Made by a program: the position numbers and the translations under genes. The notes below the pieces were generated by a model that saw nothing but the letters and a program-made list of their open reading frames with translations, was not told where the DNA came from and did no database searches. A DNA stretch of 64,000 nucleotides from JAICMB01 sp963795935 (GTDB lineage Bacteria > Acidobacteriota > Terriglobia > Bryobacterales > Bryobacteraceae): the NCBI GenBank assembly GCA_963795935.1, contig CAWCJO010000019.1:1-64000 (forward strand), written 5' to 3'. Below, one piece after another: positions 37,762-45,383 of the stretch (its first letter is position 1; each line of letters opens with the position of its first letter).

Positions 37762-38130
37762 ATGGAACGTCGCCGGGAACTCCGCGTCGGATCAGAGGAA
37801 GCGGTTCGAATTACGGTCTTGGGCGCGCGCGAGAAGCGCATGGAAGGCAGGGCGGTGGATATCTCGGGACAGGGCGTTCGCATCCTTGTCCCGGAAGCGA
37901 TCGCGGCCGGCTTCGCGGTGAAAATCGAGCTGGAAGATTCTCTCATACTCGGCGAAGTCTGTTACTCGCAGCCGGATGGGCGGGGTTTCCTCGCCGGAAT
38001 TGAGATCGACCAAGTTCTGACTGGGCTGGGGGAACTGGCGCGGCTTAATAGAAATTTGCTCGACGATGGCGGGGAGCGCGCGGCGGCGCGCGAACAGGAG
38101 CGCGGGAGCGGCGCGTTATCCTACCGGTAA
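37762..38130 (+). CDS. PilZ-domain protein
   Basis: 122 residues. The N-terminal RRRELRV and the DISGQGVRIL segment reproduce the two halves of the PilZ c-di-GMP-binding signature (RxxxR and D/NxSxxG). The first half is slightly shorter than canonical, so binding is probable rather than certain. The C-terminus is charged. ATG 37762 (MERRREL) is the natural start. The stop is immediately followed by the GTG of rfbD, which could couple c-di-GMP sensing to surface polysaccharide. Confidence 0.75.
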   Translation: MERRRELRVGSEEAVRITVLGAREKRMEGRAVDISGQGVRILVPEAIAAGFAVKIELEDSLILGEVCYSQPDGRGFLAGIEIDQVLTGLGELARLNRNLLDDGGERAAAREQERGSGALSYR

Positions 38131-39012
38131 GTGGAGAGTCAAAAGGTCGTCGTTTTTGGAAGCGGCGGACAACTGGGCGTGGAACTCTTCCGGGAGTTTA
38201 CGAAACGCGGCTACGCCGTTACGGGGTTTGAGCGCTCGGCTGTGGACATCAGCGACGGCGTGAAGGTGGAGCGGTCGCTTACGGAGGTGGACCCGGCGAT
38301 CGTGCTCAATGCCGCGGCCTACAACCAAGTCGACGTGGCTGAAAACGAGCCGTTGGCGGCATACCAGGCCAATGCGCTGGCGGTGCGCAATCTCGCGATG
38401 GCGTGCCGGCAGATCGATGCCCGGCTGGTGCATTATTCAACCGACTACGTCTTCGATGGAACGGCCGGGCGGCCCTACACGGAATCCGATACGCCGCATC
38501 CGCTGGGCGCCTACGCTGTATCGAAGCTGGCGGGTGAGTTATACGCCCAAGCGTATCTGGACCAGCCTCTGGTGATTCGCACCTCGGGCGTGTTCGGACC
38601 GGGCGGATTGAAGACCGCGCGCGGCAACTTCATCGAGACGATGCTGCGCCGGGCGGCGGCCGGAGGCGCCATACGCGCCGTCGAGGATCACGTGGCATCG
38701 CCGACCTATGCGCCATATCTAGCTTCCCGTACGGCCGATCTGGTGGAACGCGGGTTGGCGGGGGTGTTCCACGTGGGGGGCGGGCAGGCGATCTCGTGGT
38801 TCGACTATGGCAAGATGATCTTCCGGCTGGCGGGAGTAAAGGCCGATCTGCAGCCCACCAGCGCGAGGCACTATCGCACGCCCGCCCGCAGGCCGAAGTT
38901 CTCGGCGCTGGCGAACACGAAAATGGAGAGCGCGGGGATAGCGCCCATGCCGCCGTTGGAAGAAGGCGTGCGCAGTTATCTGCAAGAGCGGGCCAGTCAC
39001 TTCGGGCAGTAA
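38131..39012 (+). CDS. rfbD: dTDP-4-dehydrorhamnose reductase
   Basis: 293-residue extended SDR that reduces dTDP-4-dehydrorhamnose to dTDP-L-rhamnose for surface polysaccharide. GSGGQLGVELF near residues 8-18 is the nucleotide motif, NAAAYNQVDVAENE and STDYVFDGT are family signatures, and the active site is YAVSKLAGE. GTG 38131 starts at the base after the PilZ stop. No rmlA, rmlB or rmlC is next to it, so the rest of the rhamnose pathway must be elsewhere. Confidence 0.92.
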   Translation: MESQKVVVFGSGGQLGVELFREFTKRGYAVTGFERSAVDISDGVKVERSLTEVDPAIVLNAAAYNQVDVAENEPLAAYQANALAVRNLAMACRQIDARLVHYSTDYVFDGTAGRPYTESDTPHPLGAYAVSKLAGELYAQAYLDQPLVIRTSGVFGPGGLKTARGNFIETMLRRAAAGGAIRAVEDHVASPTYAPYLASRTADLVERGLAGVFHVGGGQAISWFDYGKMIFRLAGVKADLQPTSARHYRTPARRPKFSALANTKMESAGIAPMPPLEEGVRSYLQERASHFGQ

Positions 39013-39171
39013 CGGACGCGCGCGCTTACAATCCTTTTCAAACGCGCGGCTCGAGGCGGGTAACATCGAGGCGTTGGCGGACGTAGTTATATACGAGAGA
39101 AGTAAAAATCGATCAACGGACTCGCAGCAGCGGCATCCGCGGAGAGTCCTTTAACAAGGAGTTAACATTTC
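39013..39171. promoter_or_regulatory. Upstream region of the small secreted protein gene
   Basis: 159 bp between rfbD and the secreted protein gene at 39172. It contains TTATATAC (39087-39094), which could be a -10, but no matching -35 at 17 bp. The SD AAGGAG is at about 39157-39162. No coding frame. Confidence 0.3.
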
Positions 39172-39531
39172 ATGAAGCGATTCAAATTCGCCCTTGCCCT
39201 GAGTGTGTTCGCCCTCGGCGTAGCGAGCGCGGCGACCCACCACGTGACGGTTTCCGACACCGAATACGTAAACGGAACGCAGTTGAAGCCGGGCGATTAC
39301 AACCTCGTAGTCCAAGGCGATAAAGCCATTTTTAAGAGCGGGAAAACCGTGGTCGAAGCTCCGGCGAAAGTCGAGACGGAAGGGCAGAAATTCGACGAGA
39401 CGTCGTTGCGCTCCGAGAACGTGAACGGGAAGACGACGCTCGAGGAAATTCGCCTGGGCGGCACGCATACGAAGATCGTTTTCGAGCATAGCCCCGCCGG
39501 AACCGCAAGTCAGACTGGCGGCGGCTTCTAA
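39172..39531 (+). CDS. Small secreted protein of unknown function
   Basis: 119 residues with a signal peptide (KRFKFALALSVFALGVASAA) and a beta-rich mature part (HHVTVSDTEYVNGTQLKPGD, then YNLVVQGDKAIFKSGKT). SD AAGGAG lies about 12 nt before ATG. It resembles the small Acidobacteria-specific periplasmic proteins with repeated short beta strands. Function unknown. Its stop is within 4 bp of the permease stop on the other strand, so the two genes are tail to tail. Confidence 0.75.
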   Translation: MKRFKFALALSVFALGVASAATHHVTVSDTEYVNGTQLKPGDYNLVVQGDKAIFKSGKTVVEAPAKVETEGQKFDETSLRSENVNGKTTLEEIRLGGTHTKIVFEHSPAGTASQTGGGF

Positions 39532-40892
39532 GCAGCTGCGGCAGCGGGTCGGCGATTGGTGCGGAATACGAGCCATCCCGACCCGACAACGGCGGCCGTG
39601 CCGAGGGCGAGCTTGCCCTCGAAGAGCCAGATATTTGTAACCGAGGCCGTCGGCGCGACGGAGCATAGCAGCGCCAGGATCGAGATGGCCCAGCCGGAGA
39701 TGGCGGCGATTCGCTTTCCGGCTTTCCAGGCGCTTCCAAAAATGTAGAGATAGGGGATGAAGCCCGCGATGATCATCAACGACACGAGCTCGTCGTAAGC
39801 GGCGCGCGCGGTGTCGCCGAGTTGCATCGCGATCAGCAGGAACGAGGCGACGGCCCCGAGGGTTAATAGAGAAACGTGGGGCGTGCCCCAGCGGGGGTGA
39901 ATTCTGCCGAATGCCGCGGGCAGCAGACGATCGACCCCGGCGGCAAACGGCAGGCGCGAAGTTGCCGTGCCGAGCGCTCCGAATTGGCCGAGCGCACTCA
40001 GGCAAACAAGCAGCGCGATAAGCGGCGACAGCCACGCCGCGCCGAGTGCCTGGGCGGCGGTTTCACCGGCTTCCGCGAGGCCATTCAACTCGCTGATGTT
40101 TTCGGGGCGCAGCAGGACCAGCAGCGCCACGGTGACGGCAATATAGAACAGCGCGGCGAATGCGGTTGCGATCCAGCCGGCGCGCGGGAGCGTACGCCCG
40201 GGATTGCGAATTTCAGCGCCCATCAGGCCGGCGAGTTCCAGGCCGGTCATGGCGAAGGCGATCGTGGCCCAGAAATTAGCGGTTTGCCAACTCCATTTCG
40301 GGACCACGTGCAGCGGCGTCGCAATGCCGCGCTTGGCCCCGACCTGAAACGCGATAGCGACAAGCAAAATGCCCAGGACCCACGTCGCGGCGCCCCCGAT
40401 ATTCTGCGTCCATTTGCCGATCTTGAGGCCGATCAGGTTGCTGCCGAGGGCGATCCAGATGGCGGCGAGCGAGGCCGCCAGCAGGTAGACGCGATCGTTG
40501 GCCAGATGGGCGTAAGCGGGACCGAGCGTGTAGGCCGCGGCGCTCATATAAAACATCGCGGCGCTGGGCAGCAAGAACGCGATGCCCATCCAGTAGATCC
40601 AGAAACACAGGAAGCCGTGCGAGGGACCGAAGTCGCCGCGGGTCCAGAGATAGAGTCCGCCGGCGCCGGGGTATTTGACGACGAGAGCCGCGACCGCAAC
40701 CGCCAGCGGGGCGGCAAAAAAGAGGGCGGCCAGAATCCACAGCGTCACGGAACCGGGTCCGGCGTGGGCGGCGGCCGCGACCCAGCGTGTTCCGACGATG
40801 CAGGCGATCGCGAAAAGGGTAATGTCGCGCAGGCCGAGCTCGCGGCGGAGCGTGGGCGCGCCCTCGATTTTCGCGACGGCCGGCTCAGGCAT
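39528..40892 (-). CDS. APC-superfamily amino acid permease
   Basis: 454 residues with about twelve transmembrane helices. The N-terminus RELGLRDITLFAIACIVGTR and later GLELAGLMGAEIRNPGRTLP are characteristic APC motifs. It transports amino acids or amines across the inner membrane. Its start overlaps the aminotransferase gene by 8 bp and it is the last gene of an ocd-aminotransferase-permease operon. Uptake of the amino acid those enzymes use is a sensible inference, but the substrate is unknown. Confidence 0.88.
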   Translation of the reverse strand: MPEPAVAKIEGAPTLRRELGLRDITLFAIACIVGTRWVAAAAHAGPGSVTLWILAALFFAAPLAVAVAALVVKYPGAGGLYLWTRGDFGPSHGFLCFWIYWMGIAFLLPSAAMFYMSAAAYTLGPAYAHLANDRVYLLAASLAAIWIALGSNLIGLKIGKWTQNIGGAATWVLGILLVAIAFQVGAKRGIATPLHVVPKWSWQTANFWATIAFAMTGLELAGLMGAEIRNPGRTLPRAGWIATAFAALFYIAVTVALLVLLRPENISELNGLAEAGETAAQALGAAWLSPLIALLVCLSALGQFGALGTATSRLPFAAGVDRLLPAAFGRIHPRWGTPHVSLLTLGAVASFLLIAMQLGDTARAAYDELVSLMIIAGFIPYLYIFGSAWKAGKRIAAISGWAISILALLCSVAPTASVTNIWLFEGKLALGTAAVVGSGWLVFRTNRRPAAAAA

Positions 40893-42024
40893 GCTGGAGT
40901 TGCACGGCGGCCGCCTCTTTCTTCAACTCCGCGCCGATGCGGCGCAGACCTTCGGCGAGAAACTCGGGCTTGCCGCCGAGCCAGATGCGCAGGAAACCTT
41001 CGAGCCCCAGGTGAACGCCGGGAACGATGAGCACGCCTTGGTTTATGCGCACGCGCTCCGCGAGCTCGTAGCTCGGCGTGGCGGAGTGGTAGCGCAGCAG
41101 GCACAGCGCGCCGGCCAGCGGCTCGCGAAACTCGATGAAGTCGCCGAAGCCGGCTGCCCAGTCGCGCATGATGGGCAGGTTCCGTTGCAGAATCGCGCGC
41201 GTGCGGGCGTACAGCTTCTCGCGGTTTTCCCTCCCGACGGCTACGCGGGCGATCGCATCGGAAATTTTGTTCGGCGCGATGGTGAGGTAGTCGTGCTGCG
41301 TCCAACAATCGGCAACGACTTGTTTGGGGCCGACGATCCAGCCGATGCGCACGCCGGGGATGCCGTAGGCCTTCGATAACCCGCTGGTTACGATGACGCG
41401 GTCGGACATGCCCCAGAAGCTGGGCGCGCGCTCGCAATGGATCTCGGCGCCGAGGTAGACCTCGTCGGCCAGCAGGTAAGCTCCGACGCGATCGCAACGC
41501 GAAACGATGCGCCGCATGGCGTCCGCGGACAGGATGGAGCCCGCCGGATTGTTGGGATTCGAGAGGTACACCAGGCGGGTGCGCTCGTTGACGGCGCGAT
41601 CGAACTCATCCCAATCCGGCTCCCAGCCGCGCTCGAGGCGCAGACGGAACGTGTTCACTTTGGCGCCGAGGCTTTTCGGCAGCCCCCAATATTGCATGTA
41701 ATTGGGCAGTTCAAATGCGATCTCGTCGCCTGCGCGGAGCAGCGAGAGCGCCAGCAGATAATTCGCTTCGGAGGTTCCGTTGGTGACCTCGATGTGCTCC
41801 GGCGTTGTCCCCGGGTATTGTTCGGCCAGCGTTTCGCGCAGAGGGATCGTTCCGTTCGATTGGCTGTAGCCGAGAGGCGTGTCGAGAAGGGCGTCCAGAT
41901 CGAGGCCCAGCGCGGTCAATTCCCGCAAGGTGACGGGGCGGATGCCGCTCTCGCTGAGGTCCATTTCGACGACGTTTTCCCACGTCGATTGCATCCGTTC
42001 CATTTCGAACCGGTCGATTTTCAA
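40885..42024 (-). CDS. PLP-dependent class I/II aminotransferase
   Basis: 379 residues. Signatures are VTNGTSEANYLLALSLL (PLP phosphate cup), LVYLSNPNNPAGS and the PLP lysine in SGLSKAYGIPGVRIGW. A TTG start at 42022-42024 overlaps the stop of the ornithine cyclodeaminase-like gene (TTGA), with GGGAG about 6 nt upstream. Longer starts extend into the preceding gene and are unlikely. It is followed by an amino acid permease in the same operon. Substrate preference cannot be read from sequence. Confidence 0.88.
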   Translation of the reverse strand: MKIDRFEMERMQSTWENVVEMDLSESGIRPVTLRELTALGLDLDALLDTPLGYSQSNGTIPLRETLAEQYPGTTPEHIEVTNGTSEANYLLALSLLRAGDEIAFELPNYMQYWGLPKSLGAKVNTFRLRLERGWEPDWDEFDRAVNERTRLVYLSNPNNPAGSILSADAMRRIVSRCDRVGAYLLADEVYLGAEIHCERAPSFWGMSDRVIVTSGLSKAYGIPGVRIGWIVGPKQVVADCWTQHDYLTIAPNKISDAIARVAVGRENREKLYARTRAILQRNLPIMRDWAAGFGDFIEFREPLAGALCLLRYHSATPSYELAERVRINQGVLIVPGVHLGLEGFLRIWLGGKPEFLAEGLRRIGAELKKEAAAVQLQHA

Positions 42025-42972
42025 ATGAGGCTCCCTTGCGCGGCGGAGATTTTCTCGAAGCAGTATTCGGCGATGTAGAGGTCTTCGACGCCGAGCCCCG
42101 TAAAATCGCAGACGGAGATGCCGCCGCGGTCCCAGGAAACGGGCGACTCGCAGAAAGTCCCCAACTCGACGGCGCGCGGCCAATCGGAGGGCGCATGCTG
42201 CAACTCACCCAGCTTCTCACATTGACGGCGGGAATCGGCCAGCAGCAGGGCGGCGCGGCGAAGAATGGCGGGGTCGAGCTCCTGTTTGCCGGGCGCATCC
42301 GAACCGACCGCCGAGATGTGCGTTCCGGGTTGCAGATCGGCGGCGAAGAGAAGCGGCTCGCGGGAGGCCGTCGCGGTGACGATCAGGCGAGTCTGGCGGG
42401 CGACGGCATGCGGCGGATGCGGCGATTTCGATGTCGATGTGCGGGAAGAGATCGCGCAAATCGCGCGAGCACTGGGCGGCGCGTTCCCTCGTTCGTCCCC
42501 AAAGGACAATGCGCTTAAGATCGAGAACCTGGGCGTGCATTTGGGCCTGCAAGCGCGCTTGAATGCCGGTTCCCAGGATCCCGAGGGCAGTATCTTTGCG
42601 CGCCAGCTCGCGCGCGGCGAGGGCGGCAACGGCGGCTGTGCGGACGTCGGTGAGATGTCCGGCGTCGGCGAGAAAAGCCACGGGCTCGCCGGTGATGGCG
42701 GAGGAAAGCAACATCATGCCGTTGCCGGTCGGGAGATCGCGCTCGAGATTGGCGGGGAAGGTGGACGCGATCTTGAGGGCGAAATAGGGGCCGTCGCGGC
42801 GATAGCTGGACTTGATATGCACCTCGCCGCGCTGGGCCGCGATAGCGAGGTGCATCGGCATGGGCGTGTCGCACTCGCCGCGCGATTGGGCGATCAAGGC
42901 GTCGCGCATACGGTCGATTACGGCGGCGTAATCGACGGCGCGACGGATCTCGTCGAGAGGGACGATGCGCAT
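42021..42972 (-). CDS. Ornithine cyclodeaminase/mu-crystallin-family enzyme, one apparent frameshift
   Basis: About 317 residues. N-terminal signature MRIVPLDEIRRAVDYAAVID, then STFPANLERDLPTGNGMMLL and the NAD(P)-binding LGILGTGIQARLQAQMHAQ. After HIDIEIA the frame shifts inside the tandem GCGGCGGATGCGGCG (42408-42424), and the other frame continues AVARQTRLIVTATASREPLL and finishes FTGLGVEDLYIAEYCFEKIS at 42021. The family includes ornithine cyclodeaminase, alanine dehydrogenase and ketimine reductases. ATG 42972 shares a base with the stop of the VOC gene. Confidence 0.8.
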
Positions 42973-43760
42973 CAGCCGCGGCGAGCGGCCTGGAAAATGG
43001 AGAACACCGCGCCCTGAGGGTCGGCGAGCACGGCCCAGCGCCCTACGTTTTCCATGCTCATGGGGGGCACGAAGACGTTGGCGCCGAGTTGCTTCGCCTT
43101 GGCCGCCGAAGCGTCGCAATCGGAGACTTGAATGTACGCAAGCCAGTGCGGCGGCGTCTCGGGATTGCGGTAGGCCGCGGGAGGAATGCCGCCGATGAAC
43201 TCGCTGCCGTTCTTGATGTGCAGATATCCGGAGGTATCGTGCTCGCCGGGCGTTATTTGCCAGCCGAACACATCGGAATAAAATTGTTTGGCGCGATCGA
43301 CATCGGACGTGCTCAGATCGACCCAGCAGAGGGTTCCATCGACCCCCGTAATGCCGGCGCCGCTATGGGCCTTGGCCTGCCACACGGAGAACACGGCGCC
43401 GGTGGGATCGCGCAAAACCGCCATTCTGCCGAAATCGTAGACGTCGAACGCCGGCGCGAGCACCGTGCCGCCTGCGTTCTGGGCCTTCTTTACGACTTCA
43501 TCGGCGTCGGCTACATCGACGTAGATATTCCAAAACGGGGGAACGCCCTGCGCGCGCTGTTCAGGGCGCAAGGTATAGGCCGCCGCTGCCGGGCGGCCGT
43601 CCAGCATAAACATGGTATAGAAAGCGCCGGGGCCCATGGGTTGGTCGTCGGGGCTCCAACCGAAAAGGCTGGAGTAAAAAGTTTTGGCGGCGTTCTGGTC
43701 CGTCGTTGCAAGCTCGATCCAGGAGAACGATCCCGGCTCGTGTTTATCGATATGCGGCAT
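42972..43760 (-). CDS. Two-domain VOC (glyoxalase/bleomycin-resistance fold) protein
   Basis: 262 residues with two tandem VOC domains. Domain one begins GSFSWIELATTDQNAAKTFY, domain two begins LCWVDLSTSDVDRAKQFYSD; each has the paired beta-alpha-beta-beta-beta modules. Similar hypothetical hydroxylase- or CFP32-like proteins are common in actinobacteria and acidobacteria. Metal ligands cannot be assigned safely. ATG 43760 (MPHIDKHEPG) is the natural start. It lies at the head of the ocd-aminotransferase-permease group. Confidence 0.82.
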   Translation of the reverse strand: MPHIDKHEPGSFSWIELATTDQNAAKTFYSSLFGWSPDDQPMGPGAFYTMFMLDGRPAAAAYTLRPEQRAQGVPPFWNIYVDVADADEVVKKAQNAGGTVLAPAFDVYDFGRMAVLRDPTGAVFSVWQAKAHSGAGITGVDGTLCWVDLSTSDVDRAKQFYSDVFGWQITPGEHDTSGYLHIKNGSEFIGGIPPAAYRNPETPPHWLAYIQVSDCDASAAKAKQLGANVFVPPMSMENVGRWAVLADPQGAVFSIFQAARRG

Positions 43761-44000
43761 GAAAAAATTATAACCGCGACGATCATTCCGTATATACGCA
43801 TCTTGCGCCCGCAAGCGCGGCGGTACACCGGAACACGCCACTTACCCCGGCTTTTGAATACTTCGCTGAGCCGCGGCGCGAATCGCTCGCGATCTGTGCG
43901 GACCTCGCCGCGCGTTGACGCGAGCCGCAACCGCGCGGAATCCACCGTACCAGGGGACCAGCTTCAGCCGGTAGATTGCCTGGAGTGGAGCTTTGACGCC

Positions 44001-44015
44001 TTACGTTAAACGTAA
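44001..44015. promoter_or_regulatory. Perfect 15-bp palindrome, probable HigA operator
   Basis: TTACGTT-A-AACGTAA is a perfect inverted repeat with 7-bp arms and a one-base centre. It overlaps the expected -35 region of the higBA promoter (TATAAT at 44024-44029). The position and symmetry fit a binding site for the HigA antitoxin dimer, which represses its own operon. Confidence 0.65.
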
Positions 44016-44023
44016 ACCGGTAA

Positions 44024-44029
44024 TATAAT
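44024..44029 (+). promoter_or_regulatory. higBA -10 element TATAAT
   Basis: A perfect TATAAT. The best 17-bp-spaced -35 is TTACGT (44001-44006), only a partial match, and is part of the palindrome. Transcription should begin at about 44035-44037, which coincides with the higB start codon (GTG 44036), so the mRNA is probably leaderless. Confidence 0.6.
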
Positions 44030-44035
44030 CGAGTT

Positions 44036-44314
44036 GTGATTCGGTCCTTCCGGGACAGGGAGACCGAGAGGGTGTTCCGGCGCGAGTTTAGCCGGAGGTT
44101 TCAGGGTATTGCTCCGGTGGCGAAACGGAAGCTCGATCATATTCATGCCGCTGCGGCGCTGCCGGATCTTGGAGCTATTCCAGGCAATCGCCTGGAGACC
44201 CTCGCGGGCGATCGCAAGGGGCAGTACAGTATTCGCATCAACGACCAGTGGCGCATCTGTTTCCGCTGGGCCGCTGTTGATGCCCTCGACGTGGAGATTG
44301 TGGACTATCATTGA
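44036..44314 (+). CDS. higB: HigB-type toxin (RelE superfamily)
   Basis: 92 residues. IRSFRDRETERVFRREFSRR at the N-terminus, GIAPVAKRKLDHIHAA, LAGDRKGQYSIRINDQWRIC and EIVDYH at the end are the standard HigB pattern with basic and aromatic residues for ribosome-dependent mRNA cleavage. The gene starts with GTG a few bases after the -10 box. The antitoxin higA follows 12 bp downstream, the toxin-first order typical of higBA. Confidence 0.9.
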   Translation: MIRSFRDRETERVFRREFSRRFQGIAPVAKRKLDHIHAAAALPDLGAIPGNRLETLAGDRKGQYSIRINDQWRICFRWAAVDALDVEIVDYH

Positions 44315-44326
44315 GGATTTTCGATT

Positions 44327-44635
44327 ATGGCTAAGAAGAGGAAGTCAATGCCTCCGATCCATCCCGGTGAAACGCTGCGGGAGGACTTTCTCAAGCCCCT
44401 GGGCTTGACGGCCAACCGCTTGGCGATCGAGTTGCAGGCGCCGGCGACTCGCGTGAATGACATCGTTCGCGGCCAGCGGGCGATCACCGCGGATACGGCT
44501 CTCCGTCTGGCGAGGTATTTCGGAACGACGCCTCAATTCTGGATGAATCTTCAGACGAACTACGATTTGGACGTGGCTCAGGACGCGCGCGGCTTGGAAA
44601 TCGCCGATCGGATCGTTCCGCACCGGGCGGCATGA
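44327..44635 (+). CDS. higA: HigA-type antitoxin (XRE-family)
   Basis: 102 residues. PPIHPGETLREDFLKPLGLT, a helix-turn-helix (ANRLAIELQAPATRVNDIVR) and RYFGTTPQFWMNLQTNYDL are diagnostic for HigA. It neutralises HigB and represses the operon, most likely at the palindrome 44001-44015. Complete. Confidence 0.92.
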   Translation: MAKKRKSMPPIHPGETLREDFLKPLGLTANRLAIELQAPATRVNDIVRGQRAITADTALRLARYFGTTPQFWMNLQTNYDLDVAQDARGLEIADRIVPHRAA

Positions 44636-44682
44636 GCGCGCTCAGGCCCCGATAGGACGAAGTAGAAGCCCCGCGGCGGCAG

Positions 44683-45381
44683 CTACCATTTGACGGGCGC
44701 GCCGATCTCGAGCGGCCAAGCCTCGCAATCGGGAAAATCTTTCAGCAGCTCCTGGAGCTGGGCGGGGGTCCCGGTCAGGGCCGGGAATGTTCCGAAGTGC
44801 ATGGGAACGACCTTTTTCGCGCCCAACATACGGCACGCCAGCGCCGCTTCGCGCGGGCTCATCGTGAAATGGTCGCCGATGGGAAGGAATGCCAGCTCGG
44901 GGTGGTAGAGCTTCTCGATGAGCTGCATGTCGGAGAACACATTTGTGTCGCCGGCGAAGTAAATCGAGCGGCCATCGGGAAGCGCAAGTACGTATCCGCA
45001 GGCTTCGCCGCCATAAATGATGTGACCGCCGTCCTCAATGCCGCAGCTATGGACGGCATGGGTCATGGTGACGCGCAGCGGCCCGACCTGCTGCGTGCCG
45101 CCCTTGTTCATCGCCGCGCAGTCCTTGACGCCCTTGGATTCCAGCCAGGCGCACAGCTCGAAGATCCCCACCACCTTGGGCTTGAACTGCTTGGCAAGCG
45201 GCACGACGTCGTGGATGTGGTCGAAATGGCCGTGCGAGACCAGGATGGCGTCGATGCGGTCGAACTTGTGGTCCTTGGGGTATTTGGGGTTTCCATCGGT
45301 CCACGGATCCATGACGAAGACGTCGCCGGATTCAAGGCGGAACTGGAAGGTGGCATGACCGAGCCAGGTAATTTCGAGCAT
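44683..45381 (-). CDS. UPF0173-type metal-dependent hydrolase (metallo-beta-lactamase fold)
   Basis: 232 residues. LEITWLGHATFQFRLESGDV at the N-terminus, the metal motif VSHGHFDHIHDV, GDTNVFSDM and GDHFTMSPREAA are the UPF0173 signatures of YtkL-like proteins. Probably binds two zinc or iron ions. Substrate unknown. Its start is 2 bp from the GH3 stop, so both are cotranscribed. Confidence 0.9.
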   Translation of the reverse strand: MLEITWLGHATFQFRLESGDVFVMDPWTDGNPKYPKDHKFDRIDAILVSHGHFDHIHDVVPLAKQFKPKVVGIFELCAWLESKGVKDCAAMNKGGTQQVGPLRVTMTHAVHSCGIEDGGHIIYGGEACGYVLALPDGRSIYFAGDTNVFSDMQLIEKLYHPELAFLPIGDHFTMSPREAALACRMLGAKKVVPMHFGTFPALTGTPAQLQELLKDFPDCEAWPLEIGAPVKW

Positions 45382-45383
45382 CT

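Noticed and set aside
42036..43017. Long plus-strand frames opposite the cyclodeaminase gene.
   Set aside because: Gly/Arg-rich shadows with no domain; the minus strand matches the ornithine cyclodeaminase family in both segments.
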